The notes: generated by a model from the sequence alone, not told the origin. A stretch of 64,000 nucleotides of DNA from CAVYTF01 sp963771435 (GCA_963771435.1 CAVYTF010000012.1:1-64000); one strand, 5' to 3'. Positions 1-9,912 are shown, counted from the stretch's first letter. Numbers and translations are program-made.

Positions 1-1
1 T

Positions 2-2284
2 TACACTATCGTTTATACCAACGGCACGATGACGGTAGAAGCACCTATAGCAGTAACACTGACACAGGTGAACCCTGATTGCCATGGCAACCCCGGTTCA
101 CTGACGACCAACACAGTAACAGGCGGCACATCACCTTATACTTACAAGGTAAATCCGGGAGCATTTAACCCGTCAGGGACATATGTAAGCAACCCGCTGT
201 TTGGTTCATTAAGCACAGGAGGTTATACCTACGCAGTAAAAGACGTGTATGGCTGTATCGGTACACAGGGAGCAATACTTAGCCCACTGACAAAGGAACC
301 GGTACTTATCAATAGCGCCACAGCCCCGGCCTCAGTGGCAATATGCTATGGAGGTACGACGACCATTACTACTAATGCAGCAGGCGGTAACCCGGCGTTC
401 ACATACACGCTGAACACCAATGGCACGAACGGCACAGCACAGCAGGCAGCAAACCGTTACTTCCAGGTAGGAGCGGGTAGCTATTATATAATTGTAACAG
501 ACAGCCATGGCTGCACTTATAATACAGATACGATAGCAGTTACCCAGCCCTCAACGGCATTAAGCTTTACTTCAGCAGTAACGACAAGCATAGTAAGCTG
601 TACGAGCAGTTCATCCACGATAAAAGTAACGGCAGCAGGAGGCTACAGCAGCAGCTATACGTACAGCGACAATAACGGCAGCAGCTACCAGTCGGGCAAC
701 AGCTTTGCAGGGCTTGCACCAACGGTACAGACGGTGTATAACCTTGTGGTAAAAGATGCCAACGGATGCACAGCAAACGGTTCAGCAACGGTACAGGCGG
801 TATCACAGTATGTGCTGAGCTCCTCAGCTATAACAGGCAATACACAGGCCTGCTATGGAGGGACGACGACGATAACTACCACACCTTCGGGAGGGACACC
901 GCCGTATACATACAGCCTTGACAACGGCAGTTATGTATCCAGTTCACAGCGCTACTTTGCTACAGTGACACCGGGAAGCCATACTATAACAGTAAAAGAC
1001 AATATAGGCTGTACTTATACGCCACCTGCAATAGTTATCACACAGCCATCAGCAGCGGTAAGCTTTACAGCAGCCACAACGAATGCGAACTGTGCGAGCA
1101 GCACAGGCAGCATTACAATAACAGCAGCAGGAGGCTATGGAGGCTACAGCTACAGTGTGAACAACGGCAGCACCTACCAGTCCTCGAACAGCTTTACAGG
1201 GCTTGGAGCAGGGACGTATAACATAGTGGTAAAAGACATGAACGGATGCACAGCATACAGCACAGCGACAGTAAAAGCGCCAACGTTCACGACCTCAGCG
1301 ATCACCGGGAACTTAAAGGTATGTTACGGAGCGACCACTTCTATATCTACGGTACCATCCGGCGGCGTATCACCATACACCTACAGCCTTAATGCTACCA
1401 ATATCTTTGTAAGCAACGCCAACCGTTACTTCACGGTAGGAGCGGGTACTGATTCTATCACAGTAATGGATAACGCAGGATGCAAGGTGACTACGGCACC
1501 GGCAACGGTGACGCAGCCATCAGCAGCGGTAAGCTTCACAACAGTACAGGGCGGGCAGGGATGTACAGGCAATGCTGGTATAGTAATAACAGCATCAGGC
1601 GGCTATGGCCATTACAGCTACAGCGACAACGGAGGAAGTAGCTACCAGTCAAGTTCAACGTTCAGCGGATTATCATACGGTAACTATACGGTAGCGGTAA
1701 AAGACACGAATGGTTGCGCAGCGCCGACATCGGTAGTTAAATTAAGTGCACTGAGCTCATCGGCCATACAGGGAACGCTGACGGTATGCCCCGGGGGCAC
1801 GACGACTATCTATACGATCCCTTCAGGCGGGGTAGCGCCATATTCCTATAACCTTGACAGTTCAGTGTATGTTCCGAGCAGCGAACGTTATTTCAGCGTA
1901 CCTGCAGGAGTGCATACGATAACGGTGAAGGATAACCTGAGCTGTACCTATACACCTGCAGCGGTAACAGTTACTACGGTAAGCTGTATGGGGCTTGTTG
2001 AAGGCGGCGGCGGCACAGAACAGAAAGTAACAACAGCGTCAGCGTTTGCAGCGCATTTATCACCTAACCCAACGCAGTCAACCTTCCATCTGCAGATGGA
2101 GAGCAGCAGCAGGGAAGAGGTAGAACTGACGGTGACGAATATGCAGGGAGTGAAAGTGTATGAAGGCAGGGGAGGGGTAGGCAACCTGTATGAGTTCGGG
2201 TCAGGCTTTACAAGCGGTATGTATATCTTGCAGATAAGGCAGGGCAATGAGGTGCATACGGTTAAGCTGGTGAAGGGGAACTAG
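2..2284 (+). CDS. Giant SprB-repeat surface protein with T9SS sorting domain, 5'-truncated by window edge
   Basis: The reading frame is open from base 2, so the first ATG at 29 is internal and the real start lies outside the window. The visible part begins at the end of an MBG-like domain (NGTMTVE), then has about eight SprB-like repeats of roughly 80 residues (CYGGTTTI...GGxxPYTYSL...V.D..GC). It ends with a type A T9SS sorting domain (SPNPTQSTFHLQ ... GMYILQIRQG ... VKLVKGN). It is clearly paralogous to the C-terminal third of the protein at 55560-63728, sharing the phrase TQVNPDCHGN and nearly the same last 80 residues. Expected role: a cell-surface or secreted adhesin exported by T9SS. 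The ligand cannot be inferred. Confidence 0.9.
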   Translation, partial: YTIVYTNGTMTVEAPIAVTLTQVNPDCHGNPGSLTTNTVTGGTSPYTYKVNPGAFNPSGTYVSNPLFGSLSTGGYTYAVKDVYGCIGTQGAILSPLTKEPVLINSATAPASVAICYGGTTTITTNAAGGNPAFTYTLNTNGTNGTAQQAANRYFQVGAGSYYIIVTDSHGCTYNTDTIAVTQPSTALSFTSAVTTSIVSCTSSSSTIKVTAAGGYSSSYTYSDNNGSSYQSGNSFAGLAPTVQTVYNLVVKDANGCTANGSATVQAVSQYVLSSSAITGNTQACYGGTTTITTTPSGGTPPYTYSLDNGSYVSSSQRYFATVTPGSHTITVKDNIGCTYTPPAIVITQPSAAVSFTAATTNANCASSTGSITITAAGGYGGYSYSVNNGSTYQSSNSFTGLGAGTYNIVVKDMNGCTAYSTATVKAPTFTTSAITGNLKVCYGATTSISTVPSGGVSPYTYSLNATNIFVSNANRYFTVGAGTDSITVMDNAGCKVTTAPATVTQPSAAVSFTTVQGGQGCTGNAGIVITASGGYGHYSYSDNGGSSYQSSSTFSGLSYGNYTVAVKDTNGCAAPTSVVKLSALSSSAIQGTLTVCPGGTTTIYTIPSGGVAPYSYNLDSSVYVPSSERYFSVPAGVHTITVKDNLSCTYTPAAVTVTTVSCMGLVEGGGGTEQKVTTASAFAAHLSPNPTQSTFHLQMESSSREEVELTVTNMQGVKVYEGRGGVGNLYEFGSGFTSGMYILQIRQGNEVHTVKLVKGN

Positions 2285-2319
2285 AGTAATTGATAATCTA
2301 TAATTGACAATTGATAATG

Positions 2320-2348
2320 AAGGCCATCCTGAAAAGGGGTGGCCTTTT
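2320..2348 (+). terminator. Rho-independent terminator of the left adhesin gene
   Basis: An inverted repeat AAGGCCATCC / GGGTGGCCTT with a 7-nt loop and a T-rich tail lies 36 bp after the stop codon. The same stem (AAGGCCATCC/GGATGGCCTT) follows the paralogous gene at 63754, so the terminator was duplicated along with the gene. Confidence 0.8.
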
Positions 2349-2699
2349 GTTTGTGGTAGTGATGAGTGTCAGGATAGCAGAGTTAGTAGTATGGAGGCGG
2401 GATAGCTGTGATGGCTTTGAGTGGGGGTTGTTGGCTTTACTATGGCATTAGGTGGGCTTTGAGTGGGAGCAGGGTCTCTATAAGGTCTCTGTAAGGGTGT
2501 GATCTTTGGGTGGAAAATGAGAAAATGGGGATGGTTTGGTTGGTGGAAAATAGGTTTTGAAGCATAAAGTGAAAACTAGAATAAATTAGTAAATGAGCCA
2601 AATAATTCTTTTGAATGGAAAGTTGTTTTTTTATTGTACTAACTGATGATCAGTTTAGTTTAATCTGATATTATTAGTTTACGTGCGGTTTTTTTTAAT
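2349..2699. other. Intergenic region without a recognisable gene
   Basis: This is G-rich on the + strand, with a short repeated phrase GGCTTTGAGTGGG near 2415 and 2455, and becomes AT-rich after 2560. I see no open frame with coding character and no RNA gene. It separates the convergent adhesin gene and engB. Confidence 0.5.
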
Positions 2700-3338
2700 C
2701 TATTTTTTTATCTCCCCAAACTCAATATTGCATTTGTCTATAAAACCAAGTATTTCATCCCTGCCAACATGCTTTGTGGCGCTGGTGACGAAGCTTTGGG
2801 GGAGGAATTGCCAGGATTGACGCATGGCGTCGAGGAAGGCTTTTACGTGGCGCTGAACGACGGTGGGTTTTTCTTTGTCGGCTTTTGTGAAAACGAGGGT
2901 GAAGGGTACCTGCCATTTGGCGAGGCTGGTTAGGAACTCAAGGTCTATTTTCTGTGGTTCGTGGCGTGCGTCTATGAGGACAAATACGTTGACGAGGTTT
3001 TCTCTTTTGCGGAGGTAGTTCTCTATCATTTGTTCCCAGCGGCGGCGGTCGCTTTGGGATATTTTTGCGTAGCCATAGCCGGGGAGGTCGACGAGATACC
3101 ACTTGACGGTTGGGGCTTTTTCTTTGGCAATTGTTTCTATTTCGAAATGGTTGATGAGCTGTGTTTTGCCGGGGGAGGCGGAGGTTTTGGCGAGGTTTTG
3201 CTTATTGCAAAGCATGTTGATGAGGGAGGATTTGCCTACGTTGCTGCGGCCAATGAATGCGAACTCCGGCCTGTTGGCAGGGGGGCATTGGTCGAAAGAA
3301 GCGCTGGAGATGAGGTATTCGGCTTTTTTGAAGATCAT
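2700..3338 (-). CDS. engB: Ribosome-biogenesis GTPase EngB/YsxC/YihA
   Basis: A 212-residue TRAFAC-class GTPase of the usual EngB length, acting in the cytoplasm in late assembly of the large ribosomal subunit. G1 (GRSNVGKS, residues 30-37), G3 (DLPG, 84-87), G4 (TKAD, 151-154) and a G5-like SATK near 186 are all present. The N-terminus (FIGRSNVGKS preceded by PPANRPEFA) is typical of the family, which supports the start. It is transcribed leftward, divergent from the secreted protein gene at 3441. Confidence 0.95.
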   Translation of the reverse strand: MIFKKAEYLISSASFDQCPPANRPEFAFIGRSNVGKSSLINMLCNKQNLAKTSASPGKTQLINHFEIETIAKEKAPTVKWYLVDLPGYGYAKISQSDRRRWEQMIENYLRKRENLVNVFVLIDARHEPQKIDLEFLTSLAKWQVPFTLVFTKADKEKPTVVQRHVKAFLDAMRQSWQFLPQSFVTSATKHVGRDEILGFIDKCNIEFGEIKK

Positions 3339-3440
3339 TCTACAAAGTAAGTTAAAAGCTGTGCTGAATGGTAAAATGATTTAGAATTTGTGGCGCACGG
3401 GGATTAGTTTTGGTGCGTTCATATAACTATAATCATTTGA

Positions 3441-5297
3441 ATGAAAAAAATAATCCTGTTAATTGCTGTTGTTGGTTTTATAAAAGTTAATGCACAGACC
3501 TATGCTATTGATACGCTTAAAAACGCTGTGGCTTATACGAACACTTATATCCCCGTGCCGGTATATGGCAAGACCAGAAGCGGGCATATGTACACCTGCG
3601 GGCTAAATAATTCGTATGGTAGTAAGGGCGAGGCGTTGCCCATGCAATTAGTGAAGATAGACATGACGGCGAAAACAGTTAGTTATAAAACGATCACAGG
3701 GACGCGGTCTTCTTCGTCTGTGCTGTGGGGGACGGTGTTTGACAGTTCGGGTGATCTTTACTTTGGATTTAACTCAAACAACCGGAAAATTTATAAGTTC
3801 AACCTTAAAGACAGTATTTCTTATGAGAACCTGGGCAACGGGTTTAAGGATGGGGGAACGCTGGCTTACTCGATGGCTTTGGGAACGGACGGGCATATGT
3901 ATTTTGGCGGCAGCAGCGGGGACCCCTTTGTTAGTGAATATAACCCAAAGAATGGGAAATTGATAAAATACCCCTCGATGGACCCTGCAAATGATTATGT
4001 GCTTAGTATAGCAGGAGATAAAGACTATATATATGCACAAACAGGGCAACGTAATTCAATACAGTTGTGGGCCATGAGAAAGTCTGACAGCACTAAAAAG
4101 ATGTTGTTCAGAATCACGAACTTAACACGAATGAGCCTTTCTGCAAAAAGAGACGGAGTATATCTTTCTTTCCACACGGACACTTTGTCGGGGGATTGGA
4201 AACTTGTGCATGGAAAGGCTGAAAAATTCACAGGTAAAGCTGAAGAAAATATTCTTTATTCTGATTTTGGCGGAGGGGCATCACAGCCTGTAATAAAAGC
4301 TCATTTCGATGATATTGCAAGCGATTATTCTTATTCCATCAACGGCTCTCCTTTCCAAAGTGTGCATATTGAAACTTATAATACAGGAAATGGTATCAGA
4401 AGTATTTTCGGGCTTAAAAATGACCCAAACTATATTTATTATGCAGGGGATTATTATGGTAATTATTACAAGTATAATGTTGTTACAAATAAATCGCAGC
4501 TGATCGGCAAAACAGGATATAATATTTATTCTTCGTTGCAAGACAGTGACAGCACTATTTATTTTGGCAATTATCCGTCAGCAGCATTACTGTTATGGAA
4601 TAAAGACAGACCCTGGACCCTGAACAAATTCATAAACGGAAGCTTAGTAACGGCGACCAAAACATCTAATCCAAAACTAATTGGGTATTTTAAGAGCCAG
4701 ACACCTGCGGGATTTCACCATCTTGAAGGACTGGTCAAAGACTATAAGGGGAATATTGTTGGCGCGGGGGATGTGATAAGGATAGGTACTACATGCAGTA
4801 TTGCAGTATATAATCCTATAAAAGATTCTCTTTACGGGTATGATTTTCATAAGATTGAAGCATTGTCTTTTGCGGGGCTTGCAGTATGGAAAAAAGAAGT
4901 TATTTTATCTACCAATAATTCTTACAAAGGCATGGCCAGACTTTATTATTACAACAGCATAACGAATAAAATGGATGACAGCCTGAACTTTGGCTTTGGA
5001 GATTATGGTAAGATCTATGTACAAGGAAATATACTTAGCGGTATAGCTAATGACAGAATATATAAAGTTGACCTTTCTACAAAAAAGCTAATGGCGAATG
5101 TTGTTTATAAACCCAAATCAATCCTAAACTCTTATATGTTATCCGACGGCACAATTGTTATCAATACACAAAATGACCTACCGGGAAGTTACGGAAAGTT
5201 TATAAAATTGCCGCTTGGCTATTGTTATCAATTAAATAAAGACTTTTACTTTACAACACAAACCGGGGTTGAAAGACTAGAAAATGCAGTGAAATAA
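3441..5297 (+). CDS. Secreted propeller-like protein of unknown function
   Basis: A 618-residue protein with a clear signal peptide (MKKIILLIAVVGFIKVNA, cleavage before Q19). The mature part is rich in short aromatic and Gly/Asp beta segments such as DLYFGF, HMYFGG and YIYYAGD that recur about every 45-60 residues, which suggests a beta-propeller. I see no T9SS sorting domain and no catalytic motif. It is a single gene divergent from engB; a TAGTTTTG (TAnnTTTG-like -7 element) lies at 3405-3412. The function is not recognisable from sequence. Confidence 0.8.
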   Translation: MKKIILLIAVVGFIKVNAQTYAIDTLKNAVAYTNTYIPVPVYGKTRSGHMYTCGLNNSYGSKGEALPMQLVKIDMTAKTVSYKTITGTRSSSSVLWGTVFDSSGDLYFGFNSNNRKIYKFNLKDSISYENLGNGFKDGGTLAYSMALGTDGHMYFGGSSGDPFVSEYNPKNGKLIKYPSMDPANDYVLSIAGDKDYIYAQTGQRNSIQLWAMRKSDSTKKMLFRITNLTRMSLSAKRDGVYLSFHTDTLSGDWKLVHGKAEKFTGKAEENILYSDFGGGASQPVIKAHFDDIASDYSYSINGSPFQSVHIETYNTGNGIRSIFGLKNDPNYIYYAGDYYGNYYKYNVVTNKSQLIGKTGYNIYSSLQDSDSTIYFGNYPSAALLLWNKDRPWTLNKFINGSLVTATKTSNPKLIGYFKSQTPAGFHHLEGLVKDYKGNIVGAGDVIRIGTTCSIAVYNPIKDSLYGYDFHKIEALSFAGLAVWKKEVILSTNNSYKGMARLYYYNSITNKMDDSLNFGFGDYGKIYVQGNILSGIANDRIYKVDLSTKKLMANVVYKPKSILNSYMLSDGTIVINTQNDLPGSYGKFIKLPLGYCYQLNKDFYFTTQTGVERLENAVK

Positions 5298-5310
5298 AAG
5301 TCATGATCTT

Positions 5311-5490
5311 TTAACCGTTGTTTATTATCGACAGTGTTTTGGTAACTGAATTGCCGTTCTGCTGAAATATCTTTTGAAAGAGTGTTGGCTCTACATTGTG
5401 TTTTTTAGCCCAATACGCAATTTCCTGTGAACGGTTAAAATTTACCTGTACATTTTGATTCAATTTTTCTTTTCCTATTAAGCGTGCCAT
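5311..5490 (-). CDS. DUF3606-like small protein
   Basis: About 59 residues beginning MARLIGKEKLN. The pattern of an aromatic-rich N-terminal helix (QEIAYWAKKHNVEP) followed by LFQKIFQQNGNSVTKTL resembles DUF3606 small proteins (I.YWAKK.GV....L..AV...GNS...V...L). An upstream ATG would add ten residues, but MARL is the more usual beginning. The gene converges on the secreted protein gene at 3441. Molecular function is unknown for the family. Confidence 0.65.
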   Translation of the reverse strand: MARLIGKEKLNQNVQVNFNRSQEIAYWAKKHNVEPTLFQKIFQQNGNSVTKTLSIINNG

Positions 5491-5587
5491 AGTATTTGTT
5501 TTAGAACAAAAGTGCGGCAAAGGACGTGCCTTAATTATTGTTAAGAGCCTATCACAATAGAGCAGTTAAATTTGGGGAAATTATTCT

Positions 5588-6940
5588 TCAAAGGCGGTTA
5601 AATTTCTTCGATGTTTTGCGCTCCTTATGCGGCTTTTTCCAAATGATAATTTGCCATACTATTTCCGCAGTGCAGAGGGCGGCTACGGCAACTAATGCGG
5701 GAACCAAGGTTCTTTGAGACTGGAGGAAGGCGCCTGTAAGACCAATGGCATAGACGGCTATTGCCATTAAAATCATGATGCAAAGCCCTGTTATATTGAG
5801 CGGTATTTTAAAGGGACGATGCAATTGAGGTTTTTTAATTCTTAACGCAATGAGGCTTATGAATTCTAAAAAAAGCCCGGCGCCATAGAGGGTTACGTCC
5901 ATGATAAGCAGGTCAGTAAATGTAAATAAAATCATTACGCTCACTACAAGGGAACAAACAATAATGGAGATGTAAGGTGTTTGATATTTTGGATGAAGTG
6001 TATGTAATTCTTTTGGAAGCAGTTCATCATCGGCCATTACCTGCGGCACACGCGAGACAGAAAGCAGTACGGCTGAAAATAGGCCCAGTGCGCTTGCCAT
6101 GCCGCCAATGGCGAGCATTGCGCCCATCCATTTGCCGCCAAGCAACATGCCCACAGCAGGAAAACCCTGGTCGTTCAGTGTTTTAAAATCAATGCCTGAC
6201 CGTTGCGCTGTAAACACAGCAACCTGGTACATGATGAATACCAGAATGAAAGCCGAAGCCATCGCTATCATGTAGCTCCTTACAGGCTTGTTTACCTCAC
6301 CGGCGTAGGTGGTTGCATTATCCCATCCAAAGAAATTCCACATGACCGTGTATAAGCCCATGCCAAATGCAGAAAAGCCAACCCCTTTAAAGGAAAGATG
6401 CGGCATTGAAACGGCTTCAGGATGATGTATAAAAAGCATAGCAAAAAGAACTAAAAAAGGCGCCAGCACTACCACTCCAAGCACAGTTGATATTTTACCA
6501 ACAGGCACTATGCCCAGGATATTTATCGCTGCACTTGCCCAGATAATGAGCAGGCATAAAGGAATTTTGAAAGATGCTATTTGAGGAAAAAAGAAGGAAG
6601 CATATTCTACAAATAAGACGGGGTAAATAGCAAGGTCAACAAAGGTGTAAAGCCAAGTCCACCAGCCTTCGAAGAAAGCCCATTTAATGCCCATGGCCCG
6701 CTTGACCCATTGGTAATATCCGCCTTCTACAGGCATCATGCTGTTGAGTTCAAGAACAGTGAACATCGCTGGTACATCCCAAAGTATTGGTGTAATAAGT
6801 AGTAATAGAAGTGCGCCGTTTTGACCAACATAACCCAACAAGGGCTCAATGCCGTAAGGGCCGCCTGAAACTGTAAAGAAAATAACCGCAGCTAACTGCA
6901 GTATGCGAAGCTTTTTAAAGGAGGAACGGCGCTGCTTCAT
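5588..6940 (-). CDS. APC-superfamily amino acid/polyamine permease
   Basis: A 450-residue inner-membrane transporter with about 12 hydrophobic segments. The first helix carries the family substrate/ion motif SGGPYGIE (near residue 25), and the second and third helices carry PVEGGYYQWVKRAMG, typical of APC permeases of the amino acid/polyamine type. The substrate cannot be assigned. The C-terminus is short and basic (KERKTSKKFNRL). It lies 33 bp downstream of fabH on the same strand and may be co-transcribed, although no functional link is evident. Confidence 0.85.
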   Translation of the reverse strand: MKQRRSSFKKLRILQLAAVIFFTVSGGPYGIEPLLGYVGQNGALLLLLITPILWDVPAMFTVLELNSMMPVEGGYYQWVKRAMGIKWAFFEGWWTWLYTFVDLAIYPVLFVEYASFFFPQIASFKIPLCLLIIWASAAINILGIVPVGKISTVLGVVVLAPFLVLFAMLFIHHPEAVSMPHLSFKGVGFSAFGMGLYTVMWNFFGWDNATTYAGEVNKPVRSYMIAMASAFILVFIMYQVAVFTAQRSGIDFKTLNDQGFPAVGMLLGGKWMGAMLAIGGMASALGLFSAVLLSVSRVPQVMADDELLPKELHTLHPKYQTPYISIIVCSLVVSVMILFTFTDLLIMDVTLYGAGLFLEFISLIALRIKKPQLHRPFKIPLNITGLCIMILMAIAVYAIGLTGAFLQSQRTLVPALVAVAALCTAEIVWQIIIWKKPHKERKTSKKFNRL

Positions 6941-6973
6941 TCAGGCGGGAATAGTATTTATAATTATCAATCA

Positions 6974-7966
6974 TTATTCCCCATAGCTCCACTTTATCCA
7001 TGTTGCGCCCCATGTGAAGCCGCCGCCAAAGGCTGCCATGACTATGTTGTCGCCTTTGTGCATTTGGCTTTCCCATTCAGCCAGGCAAAGGGGTATGGTT
7101 GCCGAAGTGGTGTTGCCATACTTTTGGATATTTATCATCACTTTCTCAGTTGGCAATCCCATGCGTTTAGCGGTTGCGTCAATGATGCGCAGGTTTGCCT
7201 GATGCGGTACCAGCCATGCGATATCTTCCCCTTTCAGGTTGTTGCGCTCCATCAATTCAGCGCTTACATCAGCCATGCCTACTACCGCAAACTTAAAAAC
7301 TGTTTTCCCTTCCTGGAAGGCATAATGCTCTCTTGCAGTTACCGTTTCTATGGAGGCAGGCTTCATGGAGCCGCCCGCTTTCATGTGCAGAAATGGCTGG
7401 CCGCTGCCGTCGGTTTTCAGCACGCTGTCCAGGATGCCCGTTCCATCCGTTGATTCTTCCAGCAAAACTGCGCCTGCAGCATCGCCGAAAAGTACGCAGG
7501 TGTTCCGGTCGGTATAATCAGTAATAGAGCTCATTTTATCCGTGCCTACCACAATCACTTTTTTATACCTACCGCTTTCTATATAACTGGCGCCGGTGGT
7601 GACTGCAAATAAAAAACTACAGCAGGCAGCGTTCATATCATAACTAAAAGCGTTTTTGGCGCCTATTTTATCAGCAATAAGGTTCCCCGTTGCAGGAAAA
7701 ACATAATCAGGCGTAACGGTTGCGCAAATGATGCAGTCAATTTCTTCCGCGCCCATCTTCCTTTTTTCCAGCAATTGGTTGATGGCTGCCGCGCCCATGT
7801 CGCTGCTTGCTTTACCAGCTTCCAGTATCCTTCTTTCGGAAATGCCGGTGCGGCTGCGTATCCATTCATCGTTCGTGTCCACCATTTTCTCCAGTTCCTT
7901 GTTTGTGAGTATGTAGTCCGGCACGTAAGAACCAACAGCAGTGATGGCAGCGGTAATTTTATCCAT
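6974..7966 (-). CDS. fabH: Beta-ketoacyl-ACP synthase III
   Basis: A 330-residue initiation condensing enzyme of type II fatty acid synthesis, joining acetyl-CoA (or branched acyl-CoA) with malonyl-ACP. The catalytic triad is visible: Cys115 in NAACCSF, His255 in VPHQAN and Asn285 in YGNTTSATIP. The length and the N-terminus (ITAVGSYVPDYILTN) match the family. Many Bacteroidota carry several fabH copies, so this could be a paralogue rather than the main enzyme. Confidence 0.93.
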   Translation of the reverse strand: MDKITAAITAVGSYVPDYILTNKELEKMVDTNDEWIRSRTGISERRILEAGKASSDMGAAAINQLLEKRKMGAEEIDCIICATVTPDYVFPATGNLIADKIGAKNAFSYDMNAACCSFLFAVTTGASYIESGRYKKVIVVGTDKMSSITDYTDRNTCVLFGDAAGAVLLEESTDGTGILDSVLKTDGSGQPFLHMKAGGSMKPASIETVTAREHYAFQEGKTVFKFAVVGMADVSAELMERNNLKGEDIAWLVPHQANLRIIDATAKRMGLPTEKVMINIQKYGNTTSATIPLCLAEWESQMHKGDNIVMAAFGGGFTWGATWIKWSYGE

Positions 7967-8167
7967 GTATGAGTTTATTAGAGTTGGCGAAAGTATTCAT
8001 CATCCTTCAAAAAAAAATTAGGCATCGGCAAAAGTAAGGAATGATTTAAAGAAAGTTTGGCTAAGAGCAAAGAACAGGATATTAATCCTTTGATGGTAGT
8101 TTCAAGATTGTAAATCTGGAGAGCGGGGTTGGAGTCAAGGTTTTTAATATTCGTTTTTTGAAATAAT

Positions 8168-8755
8168 TTAATTTTTAGGCAATTTAAAAAATGTGTCATC
8201 TAGTTTCATTTCTGCTGCTTCTACTGCGATTGTTTCAAAATGGGTATTTTTACTATCTTCTATTTGCATTAGCGGCAGTGAGTTAGACATTAAAAGAAAG
8301 TCGGTCCAATTACCAGATTTGTACTTAAGAAATTGTTTGGCATCCATTTTAAAGTTTGAAGAACAATAATAATATTTTTTTATTCCATTATTGCAAGTCA
8401 GAATCAATTCGTCACAATTATATCCAAGTATTTTAATTACATTTTTATTTATATGCATACTAATTATTGAATCGTGGTTCAAAGACCCATCTGTCCATTG
8501 TAGAGTGTCAGAGTTAGCTAATTTCGAATAATACTTATTTTCAGAATTAATATAGAGCGACCATTGGTACATAGAATCATTAGTTATTACTTTGAAATTA
8601 CCATCTTTAAAATATTGTTGGTAAAATGAGTTGAAATTATAACCAGTACTACTATCTTTAAAAATCATTTTATAAACAATTTTGCCTTCAAAATTTTGAC
8701 CATAACTAGTTGAAAGTAAAATTTGAAAAAGAAAAAAGCAATATATTTTCTTCAT
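8168..8755 (-). CDS. Secreted protein, GLPGLI/DUF4412-like, function unknown
   Basis: A 195-residue protein with a signal peptide (MKKIYCFFLFQILLSTSYG, cleavage before Q20). The mature start FEGKIVYKMIFKD and the later KILGYNCDELILTC segment resemble Bacteroidota envelope proteins of the GLPGLI or DUF4412 type, which begin with F.G.I.Y and have a conserved middle strand with a YxC motif. The AT-rich coding sequence suggests a lineage-specific gene. No partner gene is adjacent. The family assignment is tentative. Confidence 0.65.
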   Translation of the reverse strand: MKKIYCFFLFQILLSTSYGQNFEGKIVYKMIFKDSSTGYNFNSFYQQYFKDGNFKVITNDSMYQWSLYINSENKYYSKLANSDTLQWTDGSLNHDSIISMHINKNVIKILGYNCDELILTCNNGIKKYYYCSSNFKMDAKQFLKYKSGNWTDFLLMSNSLPLMQIEDSKNTHFETIAVEAAEMKLDDTFFKLPKN

Positions 8756-8940
8756 CTGAAATTGGATTTGAATGCTAGTTAAAGCTAACCATTAATAAAA
8801 AAAATAACCCTTATTTATTTCTTTTGCCTGAATACAATTCTACACCTTTTATCATTACAAATTTCTCCCATCTTCCCCCTTCTTCCCAACCCCTTCTTAT
8901 TTATTCATTGGTGAAGAAAAGCAATAAAGACGAAATTCCC

Positions 8941-9131
8941 CCAAAACCTCAAGGTAATGATGCATTACCTTGAGATTTTCCCTCAAAACCTTAAGGAAAT
9001 GGTGTATTACCTTGAGGTTTTCCCCCCAAACCTTAAGTAAATGGTGTATTACCTTGAGGTTTTCCCTCCAAACCTTGAGTAAATGGGGCATTACCTTGAG
9101 ATAATGCACCAAAACCTCAAGGTTTGGGGGG
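8941..9131. repeat. 42-bp tandem repeat array of stacked hairpins (array 1)
   Basis: About 4.5 units recur with an exact 42-bp period; the AAACCT phrase occurs at 8944, 8986, 9028, 9070 and 9112. Each unit is itself a dyad, AAAACCTCAAGGTAAT against ATTACCTTGAGGTTTT with a loop of about 5 nt. The array lies between two divergent genes (8168-8755 and ruvA). The frame is open on the minus strand only because 42 is a multiple of 3; I do not consider it coding. Confidence 0.9.
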
Positions 9132-9262
9132 GATTTTGGATGTCAGAATGTCCTAATTAGTTAAGGATGGACAATTTCTCAATTTGACTGACGCCTTGTC
9201 CGCATCATTCATAATTTATCATTCATCATTCAAAATATAATCGAATATTTCCCTGAAACCCA

Positions 9263-9270
9263 TATTTTTG
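9263..9270 (+). promoter_or_regulatory. Candidate -7 promoter element for ruvA-sprA
   Basis: TATTTTTG matches the Bacteroidota -7 consensus TAnnTTTG and sits 13 bp before the ruvA ATG. No good TTTG -33 element is found 19-21 bp upstream, so support is partial. Confidence 0.4.
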
Positions 9271-9283
9271 AGCCCTGTAAACC

Positions 9284-9871
9284 ATGATAGCATTTGTAAG
9301 AGGAAAGTTTGTTCGTAAAACGCCCGCCCAGATAGTGGTGGATGTGAACGGCGTGGGCTACGAACTGCAGATAAGCCTGAACACTTTTTCGGCCATCAGC
9401 AACAGCGAAAGTGGCCAGCTGTTCACTTACCTGCATATTACGGAGAACGCGCAAACGCTGTTTGGTTTTTTTGAAATGGGGGAAAAGGAATTGTTCCTGC
9501 AGCTTATCAGTGTGTCGGGCGTGGGGGCTTCCACCGCGCGGATGATGCTGAGCGGCATGAGGCCTGACGAAATAGTAAAAGCCATTGTTCAGGGAAACGC
9601 AAGGCAACTGGAAGGCATAAAAGGCATCGGGAAAAAAACAGCGGAAAGGCTGATAGTTGAGTTGAGGGATAAATTGGGGAAACAATCTGTTGAAAATTTG
9701 CATTCTTCTAACATTGTTCACAATACCCGCGCACAGGATGCGTTAAATGCCCTGATGGCGTTGGGAATAGGAAAATCGATGGCAGAAGCAGCGTTAAGGA
9801 AGGCTTTGCAATCTGATACAGAACAAACTCCGCTTGAGGACCTGATAAAATTGGCACTAAAAAATTTGTGA
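9284..9871 (+). CDS. ruvA: Holliday junction branch-migration protein RuvA
   Basis: A 195-residue DNA-binding subunit of the RuvAB branch-migration complex. The N-terminal OB domain (MIAFVRGKFVRKTPAQIVVD...GVGYELQIS) is followed by two helix-hairpin-helix motifs (ISVSGVGASTARMMLS near residue 75 and LEGIKGIGKKTAERLIVEL near 110) and a C-terminal RuvB-binding domain. The start ATG gives the canonical N-terminus. sprA begins 41 bp downstream on the same strand, so the two are probably co-transcribed. Confidence 0.96.
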   Translation: MIAFVRGKFVRKTPAQIVVDVNGVGYELQISLNTFSAISNSESGQLFTYLHITENAQTLFGFFEMGEKELFLQLISVSGVGASTARMMLSGMRPDEIVKAIVQGNARQLEGIKGIGKKTAERLIVELRDKLGKQSVENLHSSNIVHNTRAQDALNALMALGIGKSMAEAALRKALQSDTEQTPLEDLIKLALKNL

Positions 9872-9912
9872 GCTTATTGAGAATACATCTACGTAAACAG
9901 CGCTGACAGAAA

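Noticed and set aside
7978..8199. A 73-codon minus-strand frame
   Set aside because: It overlaps the end of the gene at 8168, has no family likeness and a random composition.
8897..9112. A 71-codon minus-strand frame with LKV..HLLKV repeats
   Set aside because: It is the translation of array 1's hairpins, not a gene.
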